Source: Phaeobacter gallaeciensis (GTDB taxonomy: Bacteria > Pseudomonadota > Alphaproteobacteria > Rhodobacterales > Rhodobacteraceae). Taken from it: a DNA stretch of 64,000 nucleotides. Both the position numbers and the translations under genes were made by a program. Below the pieces are notes generated by a model. The model ran no database searches, was not told the DNA's origin, and saw nothing but the letters and a program-made list of their open reading frames with translations. Below are positions 26,637 through 35,596 of the stretch, one piece after another. Every line of letters begins with the position of its first letter. Position 1 is the first letter of the stretch. The DNA is taken from assembly GCF_001678945.1 (NCBI RefSeq), contig NZ_CP015124.1, positions 620,001 to 684,000 on the forward strand. Direction: 5' to 3'.

Positions 26637-28346
26637 GTGGCTGGGGCGCGGTTCTACATCGGTCTTTCTACATCCGGACACGACCCGTCCTTTGCCGTCG
26701 TGGACAGCGACGGGCGGCTTCTGTTTGCCGAGTCGAGCGAGCGGTACCTCCAAGACAAAAGAGCCTGGGGCGCGGCACCGGACCTCCCGGCGCATATGCT
26801 GCCTGTAATCCATAACCTCTGTGGCACTGCGCCCGAGGTGACTATCGCCACGACCTGGCAGCATGCTAAGCCAGAGTTAGACGCTCCTCCCGACAGCGGC
26901 CACGCTTCCCTGATTTCCGAGGCCGACGCACGCTGGCTCAATGCACTGCAGAGGCAGGCATTTTCCATGGCCGGAGCTCATCTGCGCAATTCGCTCGGCC
27001 TACCGCGGGAAACGGTCATCCGCCGGTTCGACCACCACCTGACCCATGCCCTAGCGGCCAGCCTTAGCTGCGAGGCAGAGGACGCGACCTGTCTGGTGAT
27101 GGATGGTGAGGGCGACGTCGGGTCAGTCAGCGTGTTCGACATGACGGCCCGCCGCCTGTCACGGCGCTGGCGCTCTTGGGGTCCGGGCAGCATTGGGGCC
27201 TATTATGGGTGGGCCACAGACATGTGCGGCTTCGACTGGCGGCTCGGGGAGGAATGGAAGGTTATGGGCCTGGCCGCCCTAGGTAAGCCGGACAGGGCAA
27301 TCACCAGCGCCATGGCTGACCTGTTGCAATTCGACAGGGGCCGCCCCCTTCCCGCATCCGCTGCCGCTCTGGACGCGGCGGAGGCTCTGATCACTCAGCA
27401 TCGGCGGTGCCGCACGGATCCCGATGTTGAAAAATTCGCTGACTTGGCCGCAAGCGCGCAGTCCGCCTTCGGGCGGATGGCGGACCAGGTACTGCAGGCG
27501 GTGCAGACAGAGGTAGGCGGCCCCCTCATCCTGACTGGCGGCTGCGCGTTGAATTCCGCCTATAACGGGACGATCCTCCGACGGTTTGCCTTCGACTCGA
27601 TTCACGTTCCCAGCGCCCCGGCCGATGACGGGAATGCGATCGGCGCGGCGCTTGCGGCTTGGCTCGAAGACTACCCCGACCGGCGGTTGCCGGTTCAGAC
27701 ATCGCCATACTTGGGATCAACCTCTCAGAGCCGTTCGATTGAAGGCATGCTGCGCAACTTCACCGGTGCCGATATAACCCGCGTCGGCACTCAATCCCCG
27801 CAGCGCGTTGCTGAACTGCTGGCAGCCGGGCAGATTGTCGGGGTAATGCGCGACCGCGCGGAATTCGGCCCCAGATCTCTTGGACACCGATCGATCCTGG
27901 CCAACCCGACTGACAGGGGGATGAAAGAGAAGATCAACGCCCGGGTCAAGGGCCGTGAGGCCTACCGCCCCTTTGCTCCGGTCGTGCTGGAAGAGCAGGC
28001 GGCCGACTGGTTCCACGACGCCCAGCCGTCGCCCTACATGTCGTTTGCCCTGCAGTGGCGCAAGGCTGTGCGCGAGCGGGTGCCTGCGGTGGTGCATGAC
28101 GACGGAACGGGGCGATTGCAGACCGTAAGCCGTGACGGCGCGCCGTGGATGCACGATCTGGTCTCTGCCTTCGGTGCCCTGTCGGGCACACCGGTCGTTC
28201 TGAATACCAGCTTTAACGTGATGGGTAAGCCGATCGTCCATTCGGTTGAAGACGCGATCGCTGTCTTTGCGACCACTGGCCTGGATGCGGTGCTGATCGA
28301 CGACCTGCTGATCCGGAAACGTGCGCAAAGCGAGAACAGTGCATGA
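26637..28346 (+). CDS. carbamoyltransferase, NodU/CmcH family
   Basis: The 569-residue protein of the NodU/CmcH/TobZ type transfers a carbamoyl group from carbamoyl phosphate, via carbamoyl-adenylate, to a hydroxyl of a sugar or natural product. The N-terminal Kae1/YrdC-like half begins FYIGLSTSGHDPSFAVVD and contains the metal-binding histidines in FDHHLTHALAAS (near residue 126). The C-terminal domain has AEFGPRSLGHRSILANP and AYRPFAPVVLEEQA, typical of the family. GTG 26637 is the likely start, right after the ACP stop. Its presence predicts an O-carbamoylated product. Nodulation genes are absent, so a tailoring role in secondary metabolism is the natural reading. Confidence 0.93.
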   Translation: MAGARFYIGLSTSGHDPSFAVVDSDGRLLFAESSERYLQDKRAWGAAPDLPAHMLPVIHNLCGTAPEVTIATTWQHAKPELDAPPDSGHASLISEADARWLNALQRQAFSMAGAHLRNSLGLPRETVIRRFDHHLTHALAASLSCEAEDATCLVMDGEGDVGSVSVFDMTARRLSRRWRSWGPGSIGAYYGWATDMCGFDWRLGEEWKVMGLAALGKPDRAITSAMADLLQFDRGRPLPASAAALDAAEALITQHRRCRTDPDVEKFADLAASAQSAFGRMADQVLQAVQTEVGGPLILTGGCALNSAYNGTILRRFAFDSIHVPSAPADDGNAIGAALAAWLEDYPDRRLPVQTSPYLGSTSQSRSIEGMLRNFTGADITRVGTQSPQRVAELLAAGQIVGVMRDRAEFGPRSLGHRSILANPTDRGMKEKINARVKGREAYRPFAPVVLEEQAADWFHDAQPSPYMSFALQWRKAVRERVPAVVHDDGTGRLQTVSRDGAPWMHDLVSAFGALSGTPVVLNTSFNVMGKPIVHSVEDAIAVFATTGLDAVLIDDLLIRKRAQSENSA

Positions 28347-29323
28347 TCAATCCAACTCCCCGTCTGACCGCCGCTCTCAGGAAGGCCAGCTCGGACGATC
28401 CGGGGGAACGGCTTTCAGCCTCCCGAACGCTGGTGGCCCACGGGTTGATCAATACCGCAGAACCCGTTCTGCAGGGCCTCGCCGACAATGAGGCGCTCGC
28501 GGGCGAAGCGACGGTGCTGCTGTCGGCCTGCCGCTACATCCGGCGTGTCCTGAGCGAGGCAGATATGAAAGATAACAGCGGCAACGCGGCACTGTCCAAC
28601 GAGGCCGAGCGGGACATCCTACTAGGACAGAGCTTCGACGATTTCTACCTTCTGAAGCGCGCGCAGGGCAGTTCCAACCTGATCGTCGTCTTTACCGGCA
28701 TGGCGCGCAGCTTCGGGGTTTCTCTCGCACTGCTGCTGCGCATTCTGAAGCGCTTTGACAGCCATGTCATCTTTCTTCAGGACACGCGTGAGCAATACTA
28801 CTTCAACGGCGTCGCAGGCCTTGGCGGCACCTATGCCGCCACTCTGGACGCGCTCAGGCAGCGGGCCGCTGAGATCGGCGCCCGGAACATCTGGTGCCTA
28901 GGCCAGTCGGGTGGCGGCTATGCCGCGATCCAAGTCGCAATCGATCTGCGGGCCCGCGGTGTTCTGGCCTTCGTGCCCGCAACGAGCCTCGAAACCCTGC
29001 AGGTGAACGGAACGCTGCCTGCCGACGGGCCGGACAACGATACCGGGAAGGCCCTGCCCCGCCCATTGGATCTGGTCGTGCAGTTGCAGCGGGCAGACAT
29101 TGTGCCGCATATCTCGATCGTCTACGGTGCCTTGGCAGAGCAGGATGCCGTCCAAGCACAGCGGTTGGTTCATCCGGCGGTCGAACTGGTCCCCATCGAG
29201 GGGTTTGCCGATCACGCGGTGTTCTCCAAGGTGGTGGCGGACAACCGTCTGGACGACATGATCCAGCACCTTTTCGCCAGCCAACCCCACGATCCCCGCG
29301 TCAAGAGCGAGACGAGCGCATGA
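28343..29323 (+). CDS. alpha/beta hydrolase-like protein of the biosynthetic operon
   Basis: The 326-residue protein has a helical N-terminal third of about 95 residues (HEAT/TPR-like appearance: SASRTLVAHGLINTAEPVLQGLADNEAL). An alpha/beta hydrolase domain follows: SNLIVVFTGMARSFG near residue 113, nucleophile elbow GQSGGGYAA with Ser near 189, and a likely catalytic His in GFADHAVFSKVV. It overlaps the carbamoyltransferase (ATGA) and the ligase (ATGA), so it is tightly coupled to both. It could be an acyl-transfer or product-release enzyme acting on the ACP-bound acyl chain; this is inference. The exact family is not recognised. Confidence 0.75.
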   Translation: MINPTPRLTAALRKASSDDPGERLSASRTLVAHGLINTAEPVLQGLADNEALAGEATVLLSACRYIRRVLSEADMKDNSGNAALSNEAERDILLGQSFDDFYLLKRAQGSSNLIVVFTGMARSFGVSLALLLRILKRFDSHVIFLQDTREQYYFNGVAGLGGTYAATLDALRQRAAEIGARNIWCLGQSGGGYAAIQVAIDLRARGVLAFVPATSLETLQVNGTLPADGPDNDTGKALPRPLDLVVQLQRADIVPHISIVYGALAEQDAVQAQRLVHPAVELVPIEGFADHAVFSKVVADNRLDDMIQHLFASQPHDPRVKSETSA

Positions 29324-31011
29324 GTTTCGCCCGCGAAATCCTGACCCTTGCCAATGCCCGGCCCGAGGCTCCAGCCCTGCGCTTCCTGGAACGGGGCGAA
29401 CGGGAGACCTATGCTGCCAGCCGGGGATTCCTCGTTCAGACCGCCCAGAAGATCTCGGAACAGCTCGTGGCAAACGGCCTGTCCGGGGCACGGGTCCTGC
29501 TCGCCTTCGAGGCAGGTCCCGAGTTCATCGAGACGTTGCTGGCCTGCCTATTCGCTGGAACCGTCGTCGTCCCGGTCCCCATGCCGCGGCATCGCGGCCG
29601 AACCAGTCGACTGGACTATATCGTGGCGGATTGTGACGCTTTAGCGGTGCTATGCCGGGCCGCGGATATCGAGACCCTGGCCGCACATGTCGGGGCCGGA
29701 CGCGGCTCCTACATGCCACGCATCCTCTCCTATGAGGACCTCTGCGCCGGAGATGCCATTCTGGACTCGAAAGCCTGCCCGGGAGTGTCGGGGGCTGCAG
29801 AGGACGTGGTGCTGATCCAGTATACGTCCGGTTCGACCCGGCAGCCCCGTGGCGCGATGGTCACCAACCGGAACCTCGTAGAGAATGGCAGGCTGGTCCG
29901 CCGTGCCTGGCGGCTGGACACCGAAACTATGCTCAACTGGATGCCGCATTCCCACGACATGGGGCTGATGGGCGGCATTCTCTACCCGATGCTCTGGGGC
30001 GAGATGAGCATCCAGATGCCGCCGTTGTCCTTTGTCCAGCGACCCGCACGCTGGCTCCAGGCGATCTCGGACTGGCGGGCGACGATGAGCGGCGGTCCGG
30101 CCTTTGCCTTCGACCTGGCGCTGAAATCCACCGACGTTTCACGGCTCTCCGGGCTGGACCTCTCCTGCTGGCGGCGGGCGTTTTGCGGGGCCGAGCCGGT
30201 CCCGCAAAAGCTGCTGACCCGGTTCCGCCAGCGCTTGGCTCCTGCCGGTCTGGCCCCAGAAAGCGTGTTCGCCTGCTATGGCATGGCCGAGGCGACGTTG
30301 TTCGTCGCGGGGGCGCCCGATACCCAAAGTGGCGCGGAGCCGGTTGCCGAGATACCGGCGTCTCAGTCCCCGGTCGCCCCCTGCCCGGCAAATTTTGGCC
30401 TGCGCGACAGGATCCGTATCGTCAATCCTCGAACCCACGAGCTCATCACCGAAGACGGCCAGTCCGGCGAGATTTGGTTTTCATCGGCCTCGGTGGCCCG
30501 GGGGTACTTTGCCAGGCCCGTCTCTCAAGACACGCCCTTTGACGCGGTAACTGTACCCGATGACGGCCGCCGGTACCTGCGTACCGGAGATCTCGGATGT
30601 CTCGAGAATAGCCAGCTCTATGTTTCCGGGCGCCTGAAGGATACTTTGATCGTGAACGGGGAGAATGTCGCTGCGCCCGACGTGGAATGGTTGGCCGGGG
30701 AAGCCCATGCTGGTCTGAACGCCCTCGCCGCGGCCGCGTTCGAGGGGGACCAGCCCGGCAGTGCCGTACTGCTTGTCGAGGTCAGGGACAGGCTGTCGGA
30801 CATTGGGAATATCGAGGAACTGCAACGGCGGATCGCCATGATCTTGCGGAGCGAATTCGGGCTCGACCCGGTCGAGGTGCAGATCCTTAAGCGCGGTCTT
30901 CTCGAACGCACGACCAGCGGCAAGATTCGCCGTCACGCCGTGCGCCGCAGCTATCTGGCCGGGGCCTTTACCCCGCAAGGGCAGAATGGCGCCAGAGAGA
31001 CGACCGACTGA
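29320..31011 (+). CDS. fatty-acyl-AMP ligase (FAAL-like, AMP-binding enzyme)
   Basis: The 563-residue adenylate-forming enzyme has the phosphate loop QYTSGSTRQPRGAM near residue 170, the FAAL-type WMPHSHDMGLMGGILYPM motif, CYGMAEATLFVAG near 325, and the terminal lysine region TTSGKIRRHAVRRSYL. This is the pattern of ligases that form acyl-adenylates and load carrier proteins rather than CoA. The natural acceptor is the ACP at the head of the operon. It starts at ATG 29320, overlapping the hydrolase stop by 4 bp. Acyl chain length is not predictable by eye. Confidence 0.9.
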   Translation: MSFAREILTLANARPEAPALRFLERGERETYAASRGFLVQTAQKISEQLVANGLSGARVLLAFEAGPEFIETLLACLFAGTVVVPVPMPRHRGRTSRLDYIVADCDALAVLCRAADIETLAAHVGAGRGSYMPRILSYEDLCAGDAILDSKACPGVSGAAEDVVLIQYTSGSTRQPRGAMVTNRNLVENGRLVRRAWRLDTETMLNWMPHSHDMGLMGGILYPMLWGEMSIQMPPLSFVQRPARWLQAISDWRATMSGGPAFAFDLALKSTDVSRLSGLDLSCWRRAFCGAEPVPQKLLTRFRQRLAPAGLAPESVFACYGMAEATLFVAGAPDTQSGAEPVAEIPASQSPVAPCPANFGLRDRIRIVNPRTHELITEDGQSGEIWFSSASVARGYFARPVSQDTPFDAVTVPDDGRRYLRTGDLGCLENSQLYVSGRLKDTLIVNGENVAAPDVEWLAGEAHAGLNALAAAAFEGDQPGSAVLLVEVRDRLSDIGNIEELQRRIAMILRSEFGLDPVEVQILKRGLLERTTSGKIRRHAVRRSYLAGAFTPQGQNGARETTD

Positions 31012-31026
31012 ACGGTGGGGGAACGG

Positions 31027-32178
31027 ATGCAACACACAAAACCGAACAGTACCAGATCGTTCCGGGTCATTACTGACCCGCCTGCCGCCCGCAACGTGAG
31101 CCGATCAATGGCCTTCAGCGTGGTTGATCTGCCGGGCTACTACCGAAACATGGCAGATCTCGCGGGGCTGGAACTGAACGCACTGATCCGCGTGATCGAC
31201 AGCATTCCGTTCTTCTCAAACGGCCCTCGCCACCTCCTGTTGCGCCGCGTCATCCTGCAGGTGCTCCGGGAAGACAGGATCGATGCCTGGCAGCCGATCG
31301 TGGATGAAGAGGTCGACACAGCAATCTCACGTCTTGGAAACTCGGCCGTCGTTGACCTGGTCGAGGATTTCGCTGACCCGCTGTTCGCAAGAGTGATGAC
31401 TCGCCTTTTTGGATTGCCAAGGGATCAGGCCGACAATCTGAACCGCTGGGCGGAAACCGTCCGCTTCGTGTCCGAACTCCTCTTGCCGATCCGGCGGGTG
31501 CGCCAGATGAACGATGCGGCCGACCAGCTCCTCGAAGCGATTAGGAGCAAGGACGCTCGGACAAGGCGCCTGCGTGATACATCAATCGCAAGCATGCTCG
31601 AACGGGCCGCCGGAACTGACCTGACGGCTGAGGAAGTCGACGCCCTGATAGCCGGTCTGTTCATCGCGGGGCAGACCACCGCGCATACGCTGTCTAATAT
31701 TCTGCTGCTGGTACTGCGCCTGGACCCAGAGCAACGGCCCCTGCCCACTGACCCGGCCCCGCGCCGGAACGCGGTCGAAGACCTGATCCGACGGGGCGGG
31801 GCACCGCAATACCTGCTGCGCATCGCCCGGGAAGACAAGACCGTGGGCGGGCACGACCTGGAAGTCGGCGATCCTGTCCTAGTGCATATTCCATCGGCGA
31901 ACCGGTTGACGGATGGTGCAGGAATCCCACCCGCTACGACTGGCGGCTGTCCTTTCGGCCAAGCGCCGGATGTGAAACCCCATTTCAGTTTCGGCGCGGG
32001 CATCCACCATTGCCCAGGGGCGCCCCTGGCCCGGATGCTGATCGACACGGCGCTGCACAAGCTGCTGAACGCGTTTCCGGAGATCGAACTGCTAGATCCC
32101 GAACCCGAAATGTTCGGCACGGACATCATCAAGAGCCCCCGGTCCCTCTCCTCCCGCCTGACCGCCACGGCCTCATAG
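31027..32178 (+). CDS. cytochrome P450
   Basis: The 383-residue protein is a soluble bacterial class I P450. The heme-ligand Cys lies in FSFGAGIHHCPGAPLAR near residue 330, the I-helix oxygen-activation motif is AGLFIAGQTTAHT near 210, and an ExxR-like segment EDLIRR precedes APQYLLRIAREDK. It is slightly short for a P450. ATG 31027 follows GGGGGAAC; an in-frame GTG 12 bases upstream is an alternative. No ferredoxin or reductase is encoded with it. It probably hydroxylates the acyl or amino acid intermediate, possibly creating the hydroxyl that is carbamoylated. Confidence 0.93.
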   Translation: MQHTKPNSTRSFRVITDPPAARNVSRSMAFSVVDLPGYYRNMADLAGLELNALIRVIDSIPFFSNGPRHLLLRRVILQVLREDRIDAWQPIVDEEVDTAISRLGNSAVVDLVEDFADPLFARVMTRLFGLPRDQADNLNRWAETVRFVSELLLPIRRVRQMNDAADQLLEAIRSKDARTRRLRDTSIASMLERAAGTDLTAEEVDALIAGLFIAGQTTAHTLSNILLLVLRLDPEQRPLPTDPAPRRNAVEDLIRRGGAPQYLLRIAREDKTVGGHDLEVGDPVLVHIPSANRLTDGAGIPPATTGGCPFGQAPDVKPHFSFGAGIHHCPGAPLARMLIDTALHKLLNAFPEIELLDPEPEMFGTDIIKSPRSLSSRLTATAS

Positions 32179-32242
32179 TCCGGTTCCGGAAACGACGGCG
32201 TTGTCACGCTAACCCCAGTCTTCCGCACGTCAATCCTGTACG

Positions 32243-32380
32243 GAGAGGCTCAGCCAAAGCTACCTGCGTGCGGATGTGGGCGTTCTGCTGGGCATAGGCA
32301 TTCTCGGCAAGCGCCCTTCCCTACCGGTGGTCCTGGGGCTCGTCGCCGCCATGGTCGGTGTGTGGATGATTAACGGTAGA
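32243..32380 (+). pseudogene. remnant of an EamA/DMT-family transporter C-terminus
   Basis: About 46 codons read as the tail of a drug/metabolite transporter: VGVLLGIGILGKRPSLPVVLGLVAAMVGVWMING, a re-entrant glycine motif and final membrane helix. There is no start or upstream part, and the frame then runs into unrelated sequence. It suggests an exporter gene once stood between the two sub-clusters, or that a recombination joint lies here. Confidence 0.45.
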
Positions 32381-32924
32381 TCCCGTGCTCTCGCTGCGAG
32401 AGCGTCGAGTGGGAATTGCGGCAAGAAGGTCCGGTTTGTCCCGCATCCCTTCCGTTCGATGATGTTTGTCGGCTGCACCTGCGGCGAAGGTCTGCTCCTT
32501 CCATTGCTCGTGCAGCAAGGGATCATCGCCCTGGTGGAAGACTCCCAGACTTTACAAAAGTCACTAACTGCCCTGTTGCGTTATTCGTACCGGGTACATC
32601 GATGGACTTCCAACACAGGCGAAAGCCAGTGGCCGAACTCCCGAGATCTGTCCTTCATCAGTGCTCAAGAACCACTGACAGTGCTGCGGAAGGCGCCAAT
32701 GCTGCTTGTGCCCTGGAAGTCTCCGCAGCGGGAAAACTCCCCCCGCCAGACAGAAGCGAAGCCACAAACAGCACTTGATAGTACAACGGTTTACGCCGCA
32801 TATATTGGTTCGGAGCAGCTAGGCATAGCAGCGTTTAACCGCCCCCAGCCGCAGCTTCATGAAATCGCAAACTTATCGAAAAACAGTATCGTGTTAGTGA
32901 AAGTTATTTTCTTAGGTACATATT
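32381..32924. other. 544-bp junction region without recognised genes
   Basis: This region lies between the transporter remnant and the HExxH gene. A short perfect hairpin (GCTCTCGC/GCGAGAGC) is at 32387-32403. The frame remains open by chance across part of it, but the translation has no recognisable domain. It probably holds the promoter of sub-cluster B and recombination scars. By eye, base composition drops in GC from here to about 36.4 kb. Confidence 0.4.
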
Positions 32925-33926
32925 ATGGAAATCCAGTTTGGAACAACCTTTTTCCCGAATGCTGATGATCTTCGGGAAACGATCACTCGACTATTCTGCA
33001 GGCTTGAGACCTCATTGCAGCACCTGCTGCTTGAGGTCTGGGACGCTCCCGAAAACACAGCGAGAGCAGAAGAAAAACTCAAGCGTATTTTCTCCGATCA
33101 CGGGCGCCCCGATAGCCTTGTGTTTGCCGCCCATGACGCGATGTTGAATGCTGCACTCGCACAGGACGAATCCAGCTTTGAACAGGCCTGCCTGCAATTC
33201 CTACAGCTCCCCGATCCCGTCCAGGCGACCGGCCTCAGGGTACTCGGCCTGTCGAAAGAAGAGCTGGGCCTCAGTGCATGTAACCTTCTTCGTCGTGTGT
33301 TTCGCGATGATGCTGGGCTTACATCTGACCTGAGCGCTCCCGGTGCCAAGGCGAAGAAACAAGCTGCTGCCAAGATCAATCTAGCGATAAACATGCTGGA
33401 CCAGTACGCGCCCGATTGGGCCAAAGAGTTCGATCTCCTCGTGACGCAGGTATACCTTGGCGTTAACAGAGATCCGAAGAAGAGCGGCTTTGGCGGCGCC
33501 ACGGTCTTTGCAGCCTTCGGTTCCATCCTCGTGAACTCTGACCAGATTGATATTCTGCCAACGGTTCTGATGACGCTGGTGCATGAAAGCTCTCATGCCA
33601 AACTGTTCCTATATCATCTGGATGACCCTGTTATCCTGAATGAAGATAACGAGCTCTTCAGCTCTCCCCTCCGCTCCACGCCGCGCCCGATGGAGGGGAT
33701 TTTCCATGCGGCCTGGGTCTCGGCACGCATGGTGCAATCTGCGAGGGCTATGCTCGACAACGGCTTTTGCGGGCCGGACGCCGAAGAACTGCGCCGCCAA
33801 AGCAGGCAGGCGGCGATCATCTTTCGGGATTGCGCTACCCAAGTCGAACAACATGCCCGTTTGACGCCTCTGGGACACCGGTTGTTTGATGATGCACAAA
33901 GGGCAATGTCAGATGCATGCTCCTGA
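32925..33926 (+). CDS. HExxH-motif putative 2-oxoglutarate-dependent peptide/aminoacyl hydroxylase
   Basis: The 333-residue protein has a helical N-terminal two thirds. The C-terminal core is PTVLMTLVHESSHAKLFLYHLD (HESSH at residues 220-224) followed about 30 residues later by RSTPRPMEGIFHAAWVSARM. This combination is what I know from the HEXXH putative peptide-modification family (TIGR04267), now named aKG-HExxH-type peptide beta-hydroxylases; despite the motif they are thought to be iron/2-oxoglutarate oxygenases, not proteases. It is first in sub-cluster B and overlaps the adenylating-enzyme gene. It may act on the small peptide at 36344-36442 or on an aminoacyl group held by the carrier protein. 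Function is inferred, the family call is fairly firm. Confidence 0.78.
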   Translation: MEIQFGTTFFPNADDLRETITRLFCRLETSLQHLLLEVWDAPENTARAEEKLKRIFSDHGRPDSLVFAAHDAMLNAALAQDESSFEQACLQFLQLPDPVQATGLRVLGLSKEELGLSACNLLRRVFRDDAGLTSDLSAPGAKAKKQAAAKINLAINMLDQYAPDWAKEFDLLVTQVYLGVNRDPKKSGFGGATVFAAFGSILVNSDQIDILPTVLMTLVHESSHAKLFLYHLDDPVILNEDNELFSSPLRSTPRPMEGIFHAAWVSARMVQSARAMLDNGFCGPDAEELRRQSRQAAIIFRDCATQVEQHARLTPLGHRLFDDAQRAMSDACS

Positions 33927-35370
33927 AACGATCGGCGCGGCCTTTCTTAAACAGGTCGAAATAAACCCGGGCGCCATACTTTTCGAAACTCGGAGCGGAA
34001 CAGGGATCGGCTCCCTCACCTACGCAGACTTCAAAATGCGCATCGAGTTGACGATGTTAGCCTTTGCCGGAAAAGGCGTTGCCGCTGGCCAGGTGGTAGG
34101 GCTTGCCAACACCAACCAGATTGACACGTTTGCTGCAATTCTTGCGCTATGGGCATTGGGGGCCTCGCCTCTGGTGCTCGATTTCAGAAGCCCGCCTTCG
34201 GACATTTTGGAAAGGGCTGGGAGGGCGCGCGCTGTATGTGTCTTTTCAGACTTCAGGAAGCTGACCCAGAACGAAGGGATTCTGGAGTCTCCCAGAGGGG
34301 GGCAAGCGACACAAACTTCGGGAGAGCTGGTTTTCCCGGCCACGCCGCACGTCACCGCAGATTTCATCATGAGTTCTGGAACAACCGGTGTTCCGAAGCT
34401 GCACCCGGTGTCACATGAGGAGCTTTTGAGTGCCACTGACCGGATGGCCACGGGCGGAGAAAGAGGCGATTGGGGAAATGCAGTGTCCTGTCTCAATCTC
34501 AGTTTTCCGGGAACGCGCTACATCTGGTATCGCAACGCGATCAGCGGGCGAAAGATCATCACTGTCCCGGTGTTCTTCGACTATGGGGAACTCGATGCGG
34601 CTCTTCTGCATGAGGATGCAGAAGAAGCCACTTTGCCGCCGGTATTGATCCGCGGTCTGGTCCAGCACATCAAAGCGCAAGGGCTGGTCGGGAACAGGCC
34701 ACGCTATGACAGGCTGGTCAAAATGCAGAGTATCGGCGGCCCGCTGCTTGGCTCGGTTCTGACTGAAGCCAAGTCCATCCTTTCGGACAAGCTCTGCGTT
34801 ACCTATTCTTCGACGCAAACGGGCATCATATCCCGTCTGGAAGGGGATGCGATTGACAGCTATCCGACCTCAGTCGGGAAACCGCTTCCACATCATCATA
34901 TCAGGATCGTCGATGACGAAGGCTGCCCTCTGCCCAACAACCAGGTTGGCCATATTGAAACGCAGGTAAATGGCAGTGCCGCTCGCCCAGGTGATCGTGG
35001 CTACCTGGACGACGAGGGATATCTCTATGTTGTGGGAAGAGTGCAGGAGTACTTTTGCCGAAACGGCGTTTCCTTCAACGCACCGGACCTGGAGAACCGG
35101 GTCCAGGAAGTTACTGGCGCGGCGCTTTGTTGCATAATTTCCAGCCCGAGCGAGGCCGGTGATGACGATCAGATCGTTGCGGTCATCGAAGCCGAGCCAA
35201 GCAATCTCAGTGATTTCAAAACCCGGTTGAGAGCGCAGCTATCCCCGCTAACAAGGCCGGACAGAATCGTACTGATGCCGGTGCTTCCAAAGACATCTGG
35301 TCTCAAAGTCGCAAGGGCACACTTGCAGCAGGAGATCAAGGACAATCCGGAGACATGCCATGTCATCTGA
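33913..35370 (+). CDS. stand-alone adenylating enzyme (AMP-binding, NRPS A-domain-like)
   Basis: The 485-residue protein has the phosphate loop MSSGTTGVPKLHPV near residue 155, CVTYSSTQTGII near 295, and the hinge region GDRGYLDDEGYLYVVGRVQEYF, with a C-terminal Lys in PKTSGLKVARAHL. It would activate an amino or carboxylic acid as the adenylate and load it on the carrier protein encoded next. ATG 33913 was chosen, 14 bp inside the HExxH gene; in-frame ATGs lie slightly upstream at 33886. The substrate-binding residues cannot be assigned a substrate by eye. It overlaps the carrier gene by 11 bp. Confidence 0.88.
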   Translation: MHAPETIGAAFLKQVEINPGAILFETRSGTGIGSLTYADFKMRIELTMLAFAGKGVAAGQVVGLANTNQIDTFAAILALWALGASPLVLDFRSPPSDILERAGRARAVCVFSDFRKLTQNEGILESPRGGQATQTSGELVFPATPHVTADFIMSSGTTGVPKLHPVSHEELLSATDRMATGGERGDWGNAVSCLNLSFPGTRYIWYRNAISGRKIITVPVFFDYGELDAALLHEDAEEATLPPVLIRGLVQHIKAQGLVGNRPRYDRLVKMQSIGGPLLGSVLTEAKSILSDKLCVTYSSTQTGIISRLEGDAIDSYPTSVGKPLPHHHIRIVDDEGCPLPNNQVGHIETQVNGSAARPGDRGYLDDEGYLYVVGRVQEYFCRNGVSFNAPDLENRVQEVTGAALCCIISSPSEAGDDDQIVAVIEAEPSNLSDFKTRLRAQLSPLTRPDRIVLMPVLPKTSGLKVARAHLQQEIKDNPETCHVI

Positions 35371-35596
35371 GCTGAGGGCTTGCGTCGAAAACTCATTCAA
35401 AGCTTGTTTTCCCGATGCCGAATTGTCGAAAGACAGCGATTTTTTCGATCTAGGCGGGGATTCCCTGAAAGCGGTTGGCCTGTGTCGTCTTATTGCCGAA
35501 ACCCTCGGCATGGAGGTTCATCCATCCATTCTGTTTTCTCATTCCACCCCGGCCACGCTTACTGCTGCTCTTCGGCGCGAATACGGGACCCTATGA
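35360..35596 (+). CDS. free-standing peptidyl/aminoacyl carrier protein
   Basis: The 78-residue carrier protein has phosphopantetheine Ser35 in FFDLGGDSLKAVGLCRLI, the exact GGDSL signature of NRPS thiolation domains. Its start overlaps the adenylating-enzyme stop by 11 bp, so the two form an A-PCP pair. Its last 38 bp overlap the 3' end of the convergent thioesterase gene. It probably holds an amino acid for modification by the HExxH hydroxylase or the P450 before release. Confidence 0.93.
   Translation: MSSELRACVENSFKACFPDAELSKDSDFFDLGGDSLKAVGLCRLIAETLGMEVHPSILFSHSTPATLTAALRREYGTL

Noticed and set aside
32276-32965. 229-codon plus-strand open frame
   Set aside because: Only its first 35 codons look protein-like (transporter tail); the remainder is featureless and overlaps the HExxH start.
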